Made by a program: the position numbers and the translations under genes | NCBI GenBank assembly: GCA_030867875.1 | Contig: JAOWCC010000286.1 | Location: 2,418,001 to 2,482,000 of the forward strand | DNA from: Actinernus sp. WN-2022 | Lineage: Eukaryota > Cnidaria > Anthozoa > Actiniaria > Actinernidae | Length of the DNA: 64,000 nt | Direction: 5' to 3' | Part shown: one piece after another, positions 25,277-37,112 of the stretch | Numbering within the stretch: the stretch's first letter is position 1 | Layout: the number at the start of each line of letters is the position of its first letter | Notes under the pieces: generated by a model | Told to the model about the DNA's origin: nothing | Seen by the model: only the letters and a program-made list of their open reading frames with translations | The model's database searches: none

Positions 25277-25419
25277 AGAGTGATTTTACTTGACCCGTGA
25301 AACAGAAACTATTAGTTAGTGTGTAATACCAAGATAAACACAAAAGAGAACAAAATAATTAGAGTGTAATAGTGTGTAATACGGTACTATCTATTTCACG
25401 GGTTAAGTAAAATCACTCT
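25277..25419. mobile_element. 143-bp MITE
   Basis: Terminal inverted repeats of about 26 bp: AGAGTGATTTTACTTGACCC at the left and the reverse complement with one or two mismatches at the right (AAGTAAAATCACTCT). Inside, GTGTGTAATAC and GTAATAGTGTGTAATAC extend the partial symmetry. No coding capacity and no clear target duplication. Confidence 0.82.
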
Positions 25420-25483
25420 ATGGCTAAAGTTCTATAACACGATGACAATGTCATTGTTACCTGCTTTTTAGAAGTGACATGCT

Positions 25484-25606
25484 ACATGTGTTGTGTCATG
25501 TTTCTCTCCTCGTTGGATGGATTAAAACTGATTTCAGCAGTTCTCCGAAGAAAAAAGCCGGCTGAAATCCACCCAACAATGAGAGAAACAGACACAATAC
25601 ATCACA
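25484..25606. repeat. ~120-bp imperfect inverted repeat
   Basis: TTTCTCTCCTCGTTGGATGG and GATTTCAGC on the left mirror GCTGAAATCCACCCAACAAT and GAGAGAAACA on the right, around the loop AGTTCTCCGAAGAAAAAAGCCG. It is probably another small fold-back element. Confidence 0.75.
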
Positions 25607-26687
25607 GTGCCAAGATAAGTCCTTTTTATTAAAAAAAAGGAACAGTTTTATGGCTAGAAAACGGAGTTTGTTACGTTCCCATATAAATCCTTATATTTCG
25701 TAATATGAGCTTCCATACAAACCCTTAATCCCCTTAACTACTAAACTAGTTTATTTATATAAAGTTTTATATTTTCGTAACATGAGTCATGAGCTTGGCC
25801 TTGGGTCGCCTGTGACTGAATTTGTTTGAATTGCAATGTATAAACTCATAAAATTTAACTTCTAAAAAGCAATATACCCTATTTGCTGTATAAATGAAAT
25901 TTCTGTTTTACAAATATCACTGACAGTCTTTTTTAAAAGTGAAGACATTTCACTCTCTTCAGTCTACGAACAGTAGTTCGATCCTTCGCTAAAAGACTTG
26001 CTCTCATGTATTTGGTCATTAAATGGATAAGGTAAAGGCTTTCAAATAATGAAGACCTAGACCTGAACTGAAATTCAGCCGTCTCCTCTGTTCGTTCCTC
26101 CCGATAGAGACGTGTCTCTCTGTGCTCTCTTGGGAGGAACGAACCAGTGAAGACCACGAGGCATGATCGAAATAATCCGTTTGAAAACAACAGCTGAACT
26201 AAAACTAAAAGTATGATAACCTAGCGCGACATTCCCTTTTCTCGTTACAATCCACAACAATTGAAAGATCACATCTTACCTTTAAGTTTTCTTATCTCAC
26301 ATGTGTTTTGAAAACCATTTGCCCAGTGTGGAAGCCATATAATTATACAAGAGATCACAAGAGATCGCACGTCGTCCCGCCGAATCGAAGCCGTTAGTTT
26401 TCAAAATGGCGCGCTGTGCCCGCACAATCACGTCAGCGGTCTTTAGAAAAGCAATGCATCCTGGGATCAATTCACGGCTTGCTTCAATGGTCTGGCTATA
26501 TATATATATATAATTATTCTTATAAAATTGTTCTAGACTTCAGGAGTGATTCATCGCTTTATTGCTACAGCCCTGTTTCGTATGTTCAAAGAATGACCAC
26601 ACTCTTCAGGCAATTACAACGAATGACCAGTAAATTTACATGCTAGCGGTATAAAATGAAATGAATGGTTGCTAGATAACAGCTGAA

Positions 26688-27800
26688 TTACGTAGTTCTA
26701 CAGTTTCTTAGCACGTACTTATTTCTGTGGCGACATGAACTTGCTAATTCGTTACGTTTGTTTAGGCTGCATAGATCTTTCTTGCAGATTATTATAAACT
26801 TTTCGTAAAGGATTAGGTTACATTTCTTGTTAATATTATTGTAGGGTTGGCATTTTCTAAGTACTTTCCACTTTATGTTGTAGGATTTGTTGTCATCTTT
26901 TAGGGTCCATATGTGTTTTGATAGTTCTGTGTCATTTCTTCTGTTATCATGCCGGAAGGATGTCGTGTGGTTTCTATATCTTTCCTTGAAATTAGTTGCT
27001 AATCCTACGTAAGATTCTGTTGTTGATTCGGTTGTCACTGTTGCTTGGTAGACCACGTTAGATTGGAGACATTTTCCTTCGAGAGGGCATTCAGGTTTTT
27101 TCTAGTTACACTCTTTTTCTGGGTTTTTGTTGTTTTGTCGTTGTGTTATCGGAGAGTACTTTCTTGTTGTGTGACGCGATGGTAGCTTTCATGTTTGGCA
27201 TGCATGAGTAGCTAAGTTTGAGAGTATGTCTGTTGAAGATCTTATGTAAAGGGTGGTTCTTGGTAAAGCATTTGTCCACGGTGCTTAAAAACGTTTCCCC
27301 AAGATTGGTTTTGACGTTGGAATCCCATGGAGGATTGTACCATGTGATGTTTCTTTTTCTGTTCTTTCTTCTCGTTGTTCGATCTGGTTGTGGGTTGTAT
27401 GTAAGCTTATAATCGTATCCACTTTCTTTGATTGCTTTCTGGTAAGGAGTAATGGCTTCGTTGAAGACTTCTTTACTAGATGAGATGTTTGTTAGTCTCT
27501 TGTTGTTGTTTTCTGGGATGTTTTTTAGTACTGTTGGGGGGTGGTTACTCTGCTGGTGGACATACGATAATTTATTGTTGGGTTTCATGTAAGGTTTGTA
27601 ATGCCCGTTTGTGAGGTCGAAGGTTACGTCTAAGACGTTTACGATCTTCTTGTTCGCGTCAATTGTAATATTAAGGCCGTTTTATTTGAATACGTTGCTG
27701 ACTTCTTGCTTTGTTTTTCAATTTCCTTCGGGATGGCTTTACGTACTGCAATACCGTCGTCGCGGTAGAGGCCTATTTCATCTTTAAATTTGGATGCAAT
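26688..27800 (-). pseudogene. Penelope-like element, RT and GIY-YIG end, 5'-truncated
   Basis: Minus-strand frames match the C-terminal half of a Penelope-like retroelement. Reading 5' to 3': the reverse transcriptase catalytic box GLYRDDGIAV (about 27750), ANKKIVNVLDVTFDL, the conserved NITWYNPPWDSNVKTN and HKIFNRHTLKLSYSCMPNM linker (27200-27370), a CPLEGKC motif (about 27085), then a GIY-YIG endonuclease block VYQATV, YVGLATNFKERYRNH and TELSKHIWTLKD. In this family the reverse transcriptase copies element RNA and the GIY-YIG nuclease nicks DNA. Small frameshifts occur near 27690 and 27100, and everything upstream of the YRDD box is missing, so the copy is dead. Endonuclease-bearing Penelope elements are widespread in aquatic invertebrates, which fits the host guess. 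Confidence 0.85.
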
Positions 27801-28314
27801 AAGTGACCGCATGCATGTATGTACCTATCAGCTCACAGGTTTCCGCACAGGTCATATGAACCCATTGTCACTGAGCTCTTCTGAGCTCAAACTGTCTCAT
27901 ATCTTCGGTGGTGTTCTTTCGAAGAATACTATGATTTTTCTTGGATGTCAAATCTGCACATTCTATAGACAACTGCCGAAGAATACATTTGATAACCTCA
28001 ACTTTGAGTAATTTGATCTTAAAAATAGCGTTGGCCATTTGTGAGAACGTCCCTCTAACCAAAGCTTTCCTAAGGGCGGCAAGGTTTTCATTGAGCGTTC
28101 TTTCTCTTGGATAATTTTCACTTGGCCACTTAACACTGACCTACTACATAAAATCATTGAAAATAACTTTATCAAGGAGAACAGAATATAACGAGTAAGG
28201 CGGATGATTTTTAGGTTATAACAACAATAGCTATATAGCATAGGTGTGAACTCGCACATAACTTCATAGCTGTTTCTGTTTTGGACTCCTGGCGAATTGA
28301 TGTATAAGGACCTT
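27801..28314. other. No recognised genes
   Basis: About 500 bases after the truncated 5' end of the Penelope-like element. Only short overlapping frames without motifs. Confidence 0.35.
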
Positions 28315-28690
28315 TTACTGGAGTGCTTGTCCGAGGAAACGATCGTAAATGAGTAATGAAAACATCAGGGTCAGGGATTGGGTTGATGCTGTCCTGTAAA
28401 CATTATTTTTCATGTCAACGGGACCCGGGTTGGACACGGAGTTGGCGCTTGGTTCGTTCAATTCCGTCGCTATTCTCTTTAAGTCCAAGGAGTGTTCTTT
28501 CCCATAGAACAGTTTTCGTATTTCCCCGCTGCTCTTCTTCAAATGATCCATTATTCTCTCATGTTTATCCACTTTTCGGTTGCACAATTTACATAAGTGA
28601 TCTCTTCCTGACTCGAACGGGACCTCGAGTGACTTCAACGTAAGACAAATATTATTTTTTCCTCTGCCCCCAATGACATGACGATTTGTT
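28315..28690 (-). CDS. Unknown protein with CxxC/H zinc-finger-like motif
   Basis: A minus-strand frame of more than 100 codons stays open from about 28690 to 28315. It contains HLCKLCNRKVDKHERIMDHL, two cysteines and spaced histidines reminiscent of a zinc finger, followed by a basic and acidic helical stretch. No start codon is certain: the frame is open upstream past the first methionine. I do not recognise the family. It could be an exon of a host gene or part of a transposon. Confidence 0.35.
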
Positions 28691-28699
28691 GTAGAAGAG

Positions 28700-29861
28700 C
28701 TATACAGAATAAGGGGCAGTCGAGAGACAAATGCGGTGATGCAGAGGTCATAGTTAGGCCTTAAATTTCACATATTTTCTACCTCAAGGGTCACTAAAAC
28801 AAAGCCTCGCAGCTAACACAATGTCGCATAACAAATATGGCGAATTTGGCGGGAGATCTTAACATTTACATAAATTAAGATTTTAAGTCGAAGTGACGTC
28901 ACTGGACGGCATTAGCGTTTATTGAATTCAAACGTCTCTCTCGGGGAGTGGACCCTGGAACGAGCTGAGCAGGCGGCTGTATTTCAGGCTAGCACCTTTA
29001 TATAAATCCCAATTTAAGTATTTTATTGATGCATCGCATTCAGAAATTAAATAGCACATACAGGCCAATCAAGGCACATAACTAATACAACATGTTCTTT
29101 ACATTATTGCCCAAAAAAATTACATGGAGTCATATTCAGTCTTGATTAACAATGTTGTTTGGAGGTTGGGGAAAAATTGTTTTTACATAGGAGTATAACA
29201 TAGTTCTGCTATGTTTCTCATCCTCTCTCCCTTCCAAGAATATAGTGGTTCGTACCGAGGGTAACTGCGGATGCACGAGCGGAACGCAATTGCATTTAGC
29301 AGCTTTTCAAGACCTCGAAAGTGCATTATCTTGTTATATAACAAGGAGAACCATCTTTTATTTGTTTTATAATATAAACTTCAATGTAGACGAAGGAAAT
29401 AAATAAAGTTTACAACTTTTTTCGTTGCTGATTGGTTCAATTATTACAGCTTGACATTGACGATCTGAAAGCTCGTTTCTTATTGGATGAAGTAATCTGC
29501 TAAGAATAGAACGTGTCAATCGATAAAAGTGAAAGACAGAAATTGCAAGAGCCGGCAAATGAAATGGGTTGTAATATTGTCATCTGGCCAAAACTGTTGC
29601 AGGAAAGAAAGTGCTTTCTATTTACAATTTCTGGTCAGCACAGGAGGTTTATCTGCACATTGTGATAGTGCAAGGCGTTGAAAATGCCTGATGGGTTCTC
29701 TGCAAGTTTTATCGCCCGTTATTCATTCAGCAACATTCAGGAACCTCTCAAACGAATTTCTACATGAAACCAGAGAACTTCCATTGTATTCTTCACTGTT
29801 CAGGTTTCAATTCACTGTTCAGGTTTCAGCATAAAGCAGGCTTATTACAGTTATTGTCGAG
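28700..29861. other. No recognised genes
   Basis: About 1.2 kb without supported features. Confidence 0.35.
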
Positions 29862-32320
29862 TTATTTCTTTGACTTTCTTACTCCAGTACGCTTTGTTAT
29901 TTTCGTTTCATTATAGATGCAGTAAGATAATTTTTGGACGTTATCTAGATCAACAGGTTTTATCCATAATTTTATGCATCTATGTTTTGCAACTTCATTT
30001 AGGGGAAATCGACCTAGCTCTGCACGGCACGCGTTATTGCTCGAGTATTTTCCGGCTCCAAGTAACATCTTGCAAAATTTGATGTGACCAACCTCCAAGT
30101 TATCTCTGTTCGATATCTCTGATTGGTCAGCACCCCATATTTCACTTCCATAGAGGATTATAGGTTTCACTAATGTGTCAAAAAGTGGCATTGTAAGTTT
30201 GAGATTTGTTCTAAAAAACCGTCCCATTCCTTTTCTGAGTTTATAAAGTGCTTTCAGAGCAGTCTTTTTTAACTCTTCTCTGGCGAAGTGAAGTTACCGT
30301 AGATACTAAATTGGAGGCCAAGATATTTATAAGTTCTACGCATTTTCTAATTCCTTATCTCTATAGTAAAAGCAGTAATTGTTCATTCTTTTGCCGTTAT
30401 TGTTAAAAATAAGCACTTTGGTTTTCTCAAGGTTCACATCTATTTGAAATTCATTACAAAAGCTCTCTAGTTTGTTTAAGTAATTTTGTAAACCAATAGC
30501 ACTTTTTGACATAATAACTAAGTTATCTGCATATAAAAGACGACTTAGTGGTGCGCCACCGGCATTATTATTTGCGTCAATTAACGTTTCAGGAAGGTCG
30601 TGTAAATAGAGATGAAACAGGGTGGGGGATAACATGCACCCTTCTTGACACCTGTATAACATCTAAAGACAGGTGTTACCTTATTGTCTAGTTTAACTAC
30701 TGAAGAGTCATGGGAATACATCGAATTAATAATGGAATAGAAGCGTCTGTTCACCCCTGTTTTCTTTAATTTATCTCTTGGAATGCTATCGAATGCTTTT
30801 TTGAAATCAACAAAACACGTAAAGAGGAGATTACTTTTGTTTTTAGGTTTACTTTTTACATATTTGTCAATCATTGTTTTTAGGATAAATATATTATCGG
30901 TCGTACTAAAACTTTTCCGAAATCCACCTTGTTAGCGTTTCAGAATTCCTTTCTCGTTAAGGTAGTTGTATAATCTTCCGTTTAAAAATTGATGTAAACA
31001 ATTTACCGAGAGAAGACAGGAGCGTGATTCCTCTATTGTTATCCATATTAGATTTGTCGCCTTTTTTGTGTATAGGGACTATTAGTCCCAGTCCCCAGCT
31101 TTTCGGATATTTACCTGAGTTAAGTATCGCATTGAATAACTTTTTCAACGGTGCTTTTAATTGTTCTTTTCCATATTTCAGTATATCATTTAGTATATTG
31201 TCTTTTCCCAGAGCTTTTTTATATTTTAGCCCGTTGATTGCATTGATTATCTCTTCCTCACTTATTTCGTCGTCTAATGGGCCGGTAACATTTTCGTCTT
31301 CTCTGTATTCTCCGTTGTACTTGTTGGTTCTTGCTCATTTGTATCTCTTCTCGTTTTGTATTCCTATTGATTGGTTTGACTTTTTGTTTCCAAGTATCCC
31401 AGGATTTTGTAAAATCTATATTTTCTAGTTTATTTCTGTAGAGATAATTTTTCTTCCTCCTGCATAGTTTCCTGAAGGTTTTTTTCTTTGTTTGTAAGCT
31501 CCTCTTTAATTCGGGGTTCGTGACAAATCTGTTTTCCCAAAGATTCGAGATTTTTCCCTTTCGGTTTGGCATTCTAGGTCGAATTTTTTTTGTATAGCTG
31601 TTTTGGTAGCATAACTCTGCTTGCTTACTGATATCTTGAAGAATATTCGTAAAATTTCCTACCAGTTTTTCTGTATAATCCGTTTCACCTGTGCAATTTT
31701 TAAATATTTTTAAATAAATTCCTGTATTTCTCCCGTAAGGGCATTAAAATCTCCCTGTATAATGATATCGCGTTTCTGTGAGAACTCGAGAATTTCGTTA
31801 TCTAGCTCGTTCATAAAATCTTCATCGTTGGCTTGTTCATAATTAGTTGGGCTAAAATATACTGTTCCGATATAGATGTCCTTTTGAATTGATAAGTATT
31901 TTTTGTCTATCTTACACCAAATAATATGTTTACCTGCTGTTGGTATGTATGATACACCTTTGTATATCCGCTTGTTTATATAAACGGCGAGGCCGCCAGC
32001 GTTTCTGTTTCCAGATTTGTTGCAGCATTTGATAAAGTGCTTAAATGCGTCCATTGATAGATCTGACTCGCTATTTGCGTGAGTTTCAACTATGCCAATT
32101 ATATCATGATGTTCAAAGACCTTTGTACTTTGTTTTATTTTGTTGCCGAGTGAGTTCCTTATGTTTAAAACCATGAATATTCCAAACGCCGATGCGTAGA
32201 AATCCTGTATTTTTGATTTGGTTTGAGTCTGTTCGCTTTATGAATGTGAAGAGCCGAAATTCCCGTTCTCTCTAAACCAGTTTGTAAGAACGTTTAATGC
32301 ATGTTCAATTTGAGGTTTGG
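29862..32320 (-). pseudogene. LINE with APE endonuclease and reverse transcriptase, decayed
   Basis: A nearly full-length LINE ORF2 on the minus strand, broken in several frames. The 5' part (31710-32210) is an APE-type endonuclease: IGVWNIHGF-like start, DIIGIVETHA, GGLAVYI, and DIIIQGDFNALTGE. A basic linker follows (31258-31572), then reverse transcriptase: SWGLGLIVPIHKKGDKSN and NNRGITLLSSLGKLFT (31000-31140), CFVDFKKAFDSIPRDKL (about 30800), an EGCMLSPTLFHLYLHDL block and the catalytic box LLYADNLVIM (about 30520-30550). A C-terminal LVKPIILYGSEIWG block ends near 29862. The catalytic box is YADN instead of YADD, which would inactivate the polymerase. Stops and frame changes separate most blocks. 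The clade is not certain; an RTE-like affinity is suggested by the NNRGITLL motif. Confidence 0.8.
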
Positions 32321-32350
32321 ATTGATTATTAATATGCTGATTCTGTCTAT

Positions 32351-32351
32351 G

Positions 32352-32383
<32 letters not shown>

Positions 32384-32384
32384 G
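32351..32384. repeat. (AAT)n / (ATT)n microsatellite
   Basis: GATAATAATAATATTATT followed by repeated ATT, with a palindromic switch from AAT to ATT. It lies at the 5' edge of the LINE. Confidence 0.9.
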
Positions 32385-32463
32385 TAATCTCTATAAAATC
32401 TAGATATATTATACTTGTAACATTGTAAAAAGTGAAATATGAATAAAGTATTATTATTTGCTG

Positions 32464-33594
32464 TTACCAGTGGTTTTGAGAGCCATATAGAGCTTGCTGG
32501 TACCACCTAACATGAAATGTGTTTACCCACCACAAACAAGATGACTTTTCAAATGAAGCGTATTTATTGTGAAAAATATTCATCACAGCAAACTTAGTAG
32601 ATGCTTCTTCAAAGGTGTGAGTAAAAAATACAATATTTGACCAAATAATGGTTTGCTCTGATTCATTTTTAGTGAAACACAGAAGAGAGCCTATAATGGT
32701 TAGTAATTTCACTATTCCATCCTTTCCAGATCACTGTTCTCCCTGAAACAACTTCAGTATGCTTATGGATACTGTCATTTCAGTAGATACAACACCGTAC
32801 TGATCAACAGATCTAGGGCTACATGAGGCACTTTCCACATGGTGGCATTTGGCAGAGTATCTTTCAACAGATTGAATACATCATCTGGGATAGGTGTAGC
32901 AGCTGTGGCGCAGTTATCATTAACTGTAATGTCAGATTCATCTTCACTGTCTGAATTCTGGCCTCCCTCCGAAGCCGGGTGCGAAATTGCAGCCATACTG
33001 TAATGAAGCAGCTCAGCTGTGTCAGGAAACTTAATTCAATGTTTTTCTTCAAATGCATCCCATAATTGTACATACCTGTATGCAGAGAGACTATATGGAA
33101 CGAAACACTACCATGAAGCATATACCCTTCTTTGGTTAAGTTGTGCTTTATAACTACCGACATGTGCAGTGCCAAGTTGGGTGGAATATATTTATACTTG
33201 TTTAATTTACCAACACTCACTCAGGGTATGAATTACTAAATACCAGTTCCAGTGAATTATTTATGGCAGTGGGAACTGGTCTTGTGAGAGATACCATTAA
33301 TTAGGTATCACTTGAAAGCTGCCAATTAAATAACTATATAATCTGTTCAAATGTACTTCAATTTTTGTCACTAAAAGTTGGAAAAGTCCATTTTATACAC
33401 TTTTTTCTTTTGGGTTAAAAATAATTGTTTATTACATAAATATATTACATGTACCTGATATGTTTTCAGGATTGTTGCCTCTTTGAGATCCAAGAATTGA
33501 AGCGTTCGTAAATCCACATCGACCAACTATGGGTTGGACCATGGTGCTCTATTCCATCAATGACATGTCTCAAAATATGCCAGCTAACAACCCT
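32464..33594 (-). pseudogene. Tnp2/CACTA-like transposase C-terminal exons
   Basis: A minus-strand exon at about 33482-33592, after a TTTTCAG acceptor, encodes WHILRHVIDGIEHHGPTHSW followed by MWIYERFNSWISKR. This corresponds to the HxxxHxxDxxxxxGP and YERFN block near the C-terminus of Tnp2-like (EnSpm/CACTA-related) transposases. Downstream, 32775-32996 has an acidic stretch (SDSEDESD), and 32464-32712 has FFTHTFEEASTKFAVMNIF, which resembles the extreme C-terminal domain of the same cnidarian family. Splicing between them is not worked out and the N-terminal catalytic region is not found. A LINE ends just downstream at about 32320. I judge it a remnant of a cut-and-paste transposon; a host-domesticated gene cannot be excluded. 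Confidence 0.5.
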
Positions 33595-35189
33595 GAAAAC
33601 ATAAATCATTTTGAGATTTAGGTAACAAATTAAGTCTGCCTTTTGGTCGAGGATCGAGGGTACCTTTTCCCCTCAAAATATTTTTTTCTAATATTACGAG
33701 GGCAATAACAATTACTAGAAATGTATTTTCACATTAATACGGTCAAGAGAACATTGGAGTCTGTAGTTTATCAAACACGGCTTTGGGAGCTTAAATGTTT
33801 GTAAGTTGCATACGGTTCCAATTTTCAAGTTGCGATATGAAGCTTTTCCTTTGTAGTGATGAGCACTAAATTTAGGAAGAGTGAACGGAATAATGCATAT
33901 AAGTTTGTAATTTTTTTAATGACTGGTCAGCTGATTTTATTACGTTATTAAGACTCAATTAAGGCAAACCCATTGAAATAAGATGCACAGTGACTGAGTT
34001 TGATTTCGCAGCCTTCATTTTTAGCGTGATGACTGAAACACAAACACACTATAAAAGGGAATAATGTTCATCTCCCTTTTTCCCTCATTGCGATTCAGCA
34101 TTTGAATTTCATATTCAGAACAATCAAGCAAGTAAGCAAGCTTTCAGTTTTCTCTTGTTATGATATTAAATTGTTGACGCTAAAATTAAATAATAAGCGA
34201 AGGAAGTGAATTGCTCCATTATGCCTGTTGATAGAAATTAGAACCTTTTAGAAACTCTTTAGTGCTTCCATTTGGTGGAAGAAGCGCTCGCTTCCAGGGT
34301 GCCATCCATTAACCTGGTCACTGTGTCATTTTGTTGATGCGGTTGTAGTAGCGGTCTGCAGTGACACGCGAATGGCCCATCTTACTGGCAAGGTTATAGT
34401 AGGCTTTGAGGATGGTCCATACGGGCCTAGGTTCTCCTCTTCCTCGCTAATGTCTTCTTCGTGGTCAGTCTCTTCTTGTACTTTGTCTTCTGCGCTATCA
34501 GAAACGTGCACACTTTCACCAGTGTCATCTTGCTCTTCGAGTGCTTCCTTTTCCTCTCCTGTCTCATCACCTCTACTGCCATTGTCAGTGTCACCTCACT
34601 TTCATCGGAAGTCTCGACGATGAGAGGACACTTCTCCTTTAGCCTGATGCTCTTGGCTAAATTGCGAAGAGATAAGTGTGCTCATTCAGGGGAATTCGTT
34701 TATATTATAATATAAGAAAGTCACTACACTTACATGTACGTTTATCTCACTTGAATATAATTTGTTTTGATAATAACCATATCAATACACTGGCATCCTC
34801 AAACTTTGAAAACATAATAAATGTATTTAAACATTCATTACTGTTCGGAGTTATGTAACTTTAACTGATTTCAAAACTCCATTGATAATAATGAATCATG
34901 AATATACAAAAAGATTTGACTACATGTACTTGTTGCAGGGAAAATATTGTTGAAATACTATGCACCAACAAAAAAAACAAGCCTAAGGATAAGTCTACCA
35001 AAGTGTAGATATCCATTCACAGCACTTCTGCTTATTAGAGCTTGAAGAAATTTGTGAAGTAATTGTATTAGTATAAAATTACCAAACATCTACTTCGCAC
35101 ATTGCTTCAAGCTCTGGCAGAAGTTTTGTTCTTTGGTGGCCTGAAACGCTGGTCCATAACCTTCTGACAACCTTCTGGGACTTCATCAA
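33595..35189. other. Mostly unassigned; acidic ORF at 34326-34640
   Basis: The only notable coding-like signal is on the minus strand at 34326-34511, an acidic stretch (EETDHEEDISEEEENLG) next to frames reading MGHSRVTADRYY. It has no firm homology. A short inverted repeat lies near 35035-35115 (AGAGCTTGAAG and CTTCAAGCTCT). Confidence 0.25.
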
Positions 35190-35459
35190 AACTTTGATAT
35201 TTTTTACTTTCAATTGCCTTCTTGACCGAGAAGGTCATGCCATGCCATGCTGGCACCCGGCTGTACACCAGCGATCACTCCAAAAGAGTAAATATCAACA
35301 GCTGTTGTTGGTTTCTCCCCCATCCAACTGTTCCTTGTGCTGGTACGCTAAGGTACCAGCATTGGACCCACCAGCATTGGTATTCATTGTCATGTCTTTC
35401 AGTTTGCTCACTCCAAAGTCACAAATGATGGCTCGCTTTGTGTGCTCCTCAGCCTTAAT
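35190..35459 (-). pseudogene. Protein kinase domain fragment (activation loop and helix F)
   Basis: After a pyrimidine-rich AG acceptor at 35460 the minus-strand frame reads IICDFGVSKLKDMT, the DFG magnesium-binding motif of a protein kinase, then GGSNAGTLAYQ, the end of the activation loop. One base of frame change is then needed to read TTAVDIYSFGVIAG, the helix F motif with its conserved aspartate (DxYSFG). The catalytic loop and N-lobe are not seen upstream. The pattern resembles tyrosine-kinase-like (RIPK or receptor-like) kinases. With the frame change and a stop in the first frame it is most likely a pseudogene fragment. Confidence 0.6.
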
Positions 35460-36508
35460 TGGAAAAAAAATGTAAATGTAAAATTAAAATTAAAAAGCAG
35501 TGGTTGACAAATAGAAACAAATAGAAATGTACCAGTACTATAATGGTGATTATTTTTTGGTTCCAGAAGATACCCATTTCACTCCCAACTGTCTGGAATA
35601 TGAATTTCCAAGTCCCTTCATGGAGTTATGGATATTTTCTGGTACTGCACAAATGCCAGCTGTGGCAAATAATAACTGACTGTTATTATAATTGTTTGCA
35701 CATAAAAATTGCACATAATTTGTCCAGAATAATATTAGTATTAATAATATTAAGTAACTAATATTAAATAATAGTATTAATAGTTAACAAATAAAGATGC
35801 CTGAGCCAATACTGTCAGAAAATATTGAAAATACGAGCTGAAGCAACATGCTTTCAACATTTCTCAAATTCCCAAAGTACTGACAGTACTGACAGTATAA
35901 TACATGGCTTAGGCTTCTTTATAATGCTTTATGATAATTGCTGCGCAGCGAACGAAGTAGCAGTTAATATTCTGTACGGGAGGGAAAATCTCGATTCATT
36001 TTCGACCACAATGTCTTGCGCAAAGAGGTTTTTCCCCCCTCTCCACTAGGTAATATTTTTGCAGCCAATATTTCAATAAGTGCGCTCTGCGTAACGGCGT
36101 TGATCGACGATTAATAACATGTACAAATATATGTTTTGGGCTTTTGTATTCACCATCATTTTGATAAAGCTTCCTTCAGGAAATGTGCTGGTACAATTAC
36201 AATTTTCACTGGAGAGGGGAGAGTAGTTCGTTGTCAGGTTGTTGGGTGCCTAATCCGACCACGAAACTTTACAGGCGGTGATAAGCTTGAAGATATGTTT
36301 TCCTTTTGCCAAACGTATCTGGTTGAAGACGTTCTGGTAAGTGACATAACTAATGATTTTCAGTATTTATTCTACTCACATTATATACACAGGTTGTGGT
36401 TTTGTATGTTCATAAGGTTTGTCATCTACATTTTGTACATTGCACTTGAGCAGTTTTTTTCCATGATGAATTATATAATAGATTCTGGCCATATACCATT
36501 AATGTTAC

Positions 36509-36663
36509 TCTTCCCAATGAAACGAAGTAGCATATCTTTCCTGTACTGATGAGGGGCTTATTGATTCTTCCCTGACAACAAACATGGGTTCCATAAGCTC
36601 TGGATACTTTGTCATCTGATTCAGTACATCAAGAGTCTTGAGTCCTCTCAACTGATCCAAAAG
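36509..36663 (-). pseudogene. HECT-domain gene, exon interrupted by transposon (downstream half)
   Basis: The minus-strand frame encodes DQLRGLKTLDVLNQMTKYPE and a following MEPMFV, the segment that links the N and C lobes in a G2E3-like HECT family common in cnidarians. The frame continues to a possible donor (GTAACA) at 36508. At 36664 the DNA switches abruptly to a transposon end. The other half of the same exon lies at 39646-39717; if the transposon and one copy of CAAAAG are ignored, the reading frame is continuous across the junction. The HECT catalytic cysteine would be encoded further on, and I could not find it with confidence. Confidence 0.75.
36658..36663. repeat. Target-site duplication CAAAAG (left)
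   Basis: CAAAAG directly precedes the first base of the left inverted repeat and is found again directly after the right inverted repeat at 39646-39651. Confidence 0.85.
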
Positions 36664-37112
36664 TATGGCGTGTGATCCCCGCCAAATTTAAGCATTAAAT
36701 TTTCTTTTGCTAAACTAAATTGTGCTTATTGAATTCCATGCAGGCACTGATTGTGAGACTGACCAAATTCGATGATGGGAGCTAAATTTTATGCCCACTA
36801 CCAAATTTGCATTTCATTGGTGCCAAATTTCATTCCGAGTGCATTGTGACAGCCAAATTTCATTCCGAGTGCATTGTGACAGCCAAATTTTATTCCGAGT
36901 GCATTGTGACAGCCAAATTTCATTCCGAGTGCATTGTGACAGCCAAATTTCATTCCGAGTGCATTGTGATAGCCAAATTTCATTTCGAGTGCATTGTGAC
37001 AGCCAAATTTCATTCCGAGTGCATTGTGACAGCCAAATTTCATTCCGAGTGCATTTTCATTCCGAGTGAGTCGAGCCACCCGTGCCCAGTCCATCGCGCC
37101 GTCCGCCATGTG
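36664..37112 (+). repeat. Left terminal inverted repeat (449 bp) with 30-bp units
   Basis: It matches the reverse complement of 39214-39645 base for base except for a few substitutions and a 17-bp extra partial unit near 37050. Tandem 30-bp units run from about 36827 to 37065, and the transposase start codon lies at its inner edge (37108). Confidence 0.9.

Noticed and set aside
36136..36549. Plus-strand 137-codon frame, and the antisense phrase HIFKLITA as a possible HECT C-lobe
   Set aside because: The minus-strand phrase is weak, lies in a frame with a stop, and no clear catalytic-cysteine motif follows. I could not support a C-lobe exon here.
36791..37069. Overlapping ORFs on both strands made of repeated residues (SECIVTAKFH, CDSQISFRVH)
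   Set aside because: These are translations of the 30-bp minisatellite in the inverted repeat. A 30-bp unit keeps all frames open, so the ORFs are artefacts.
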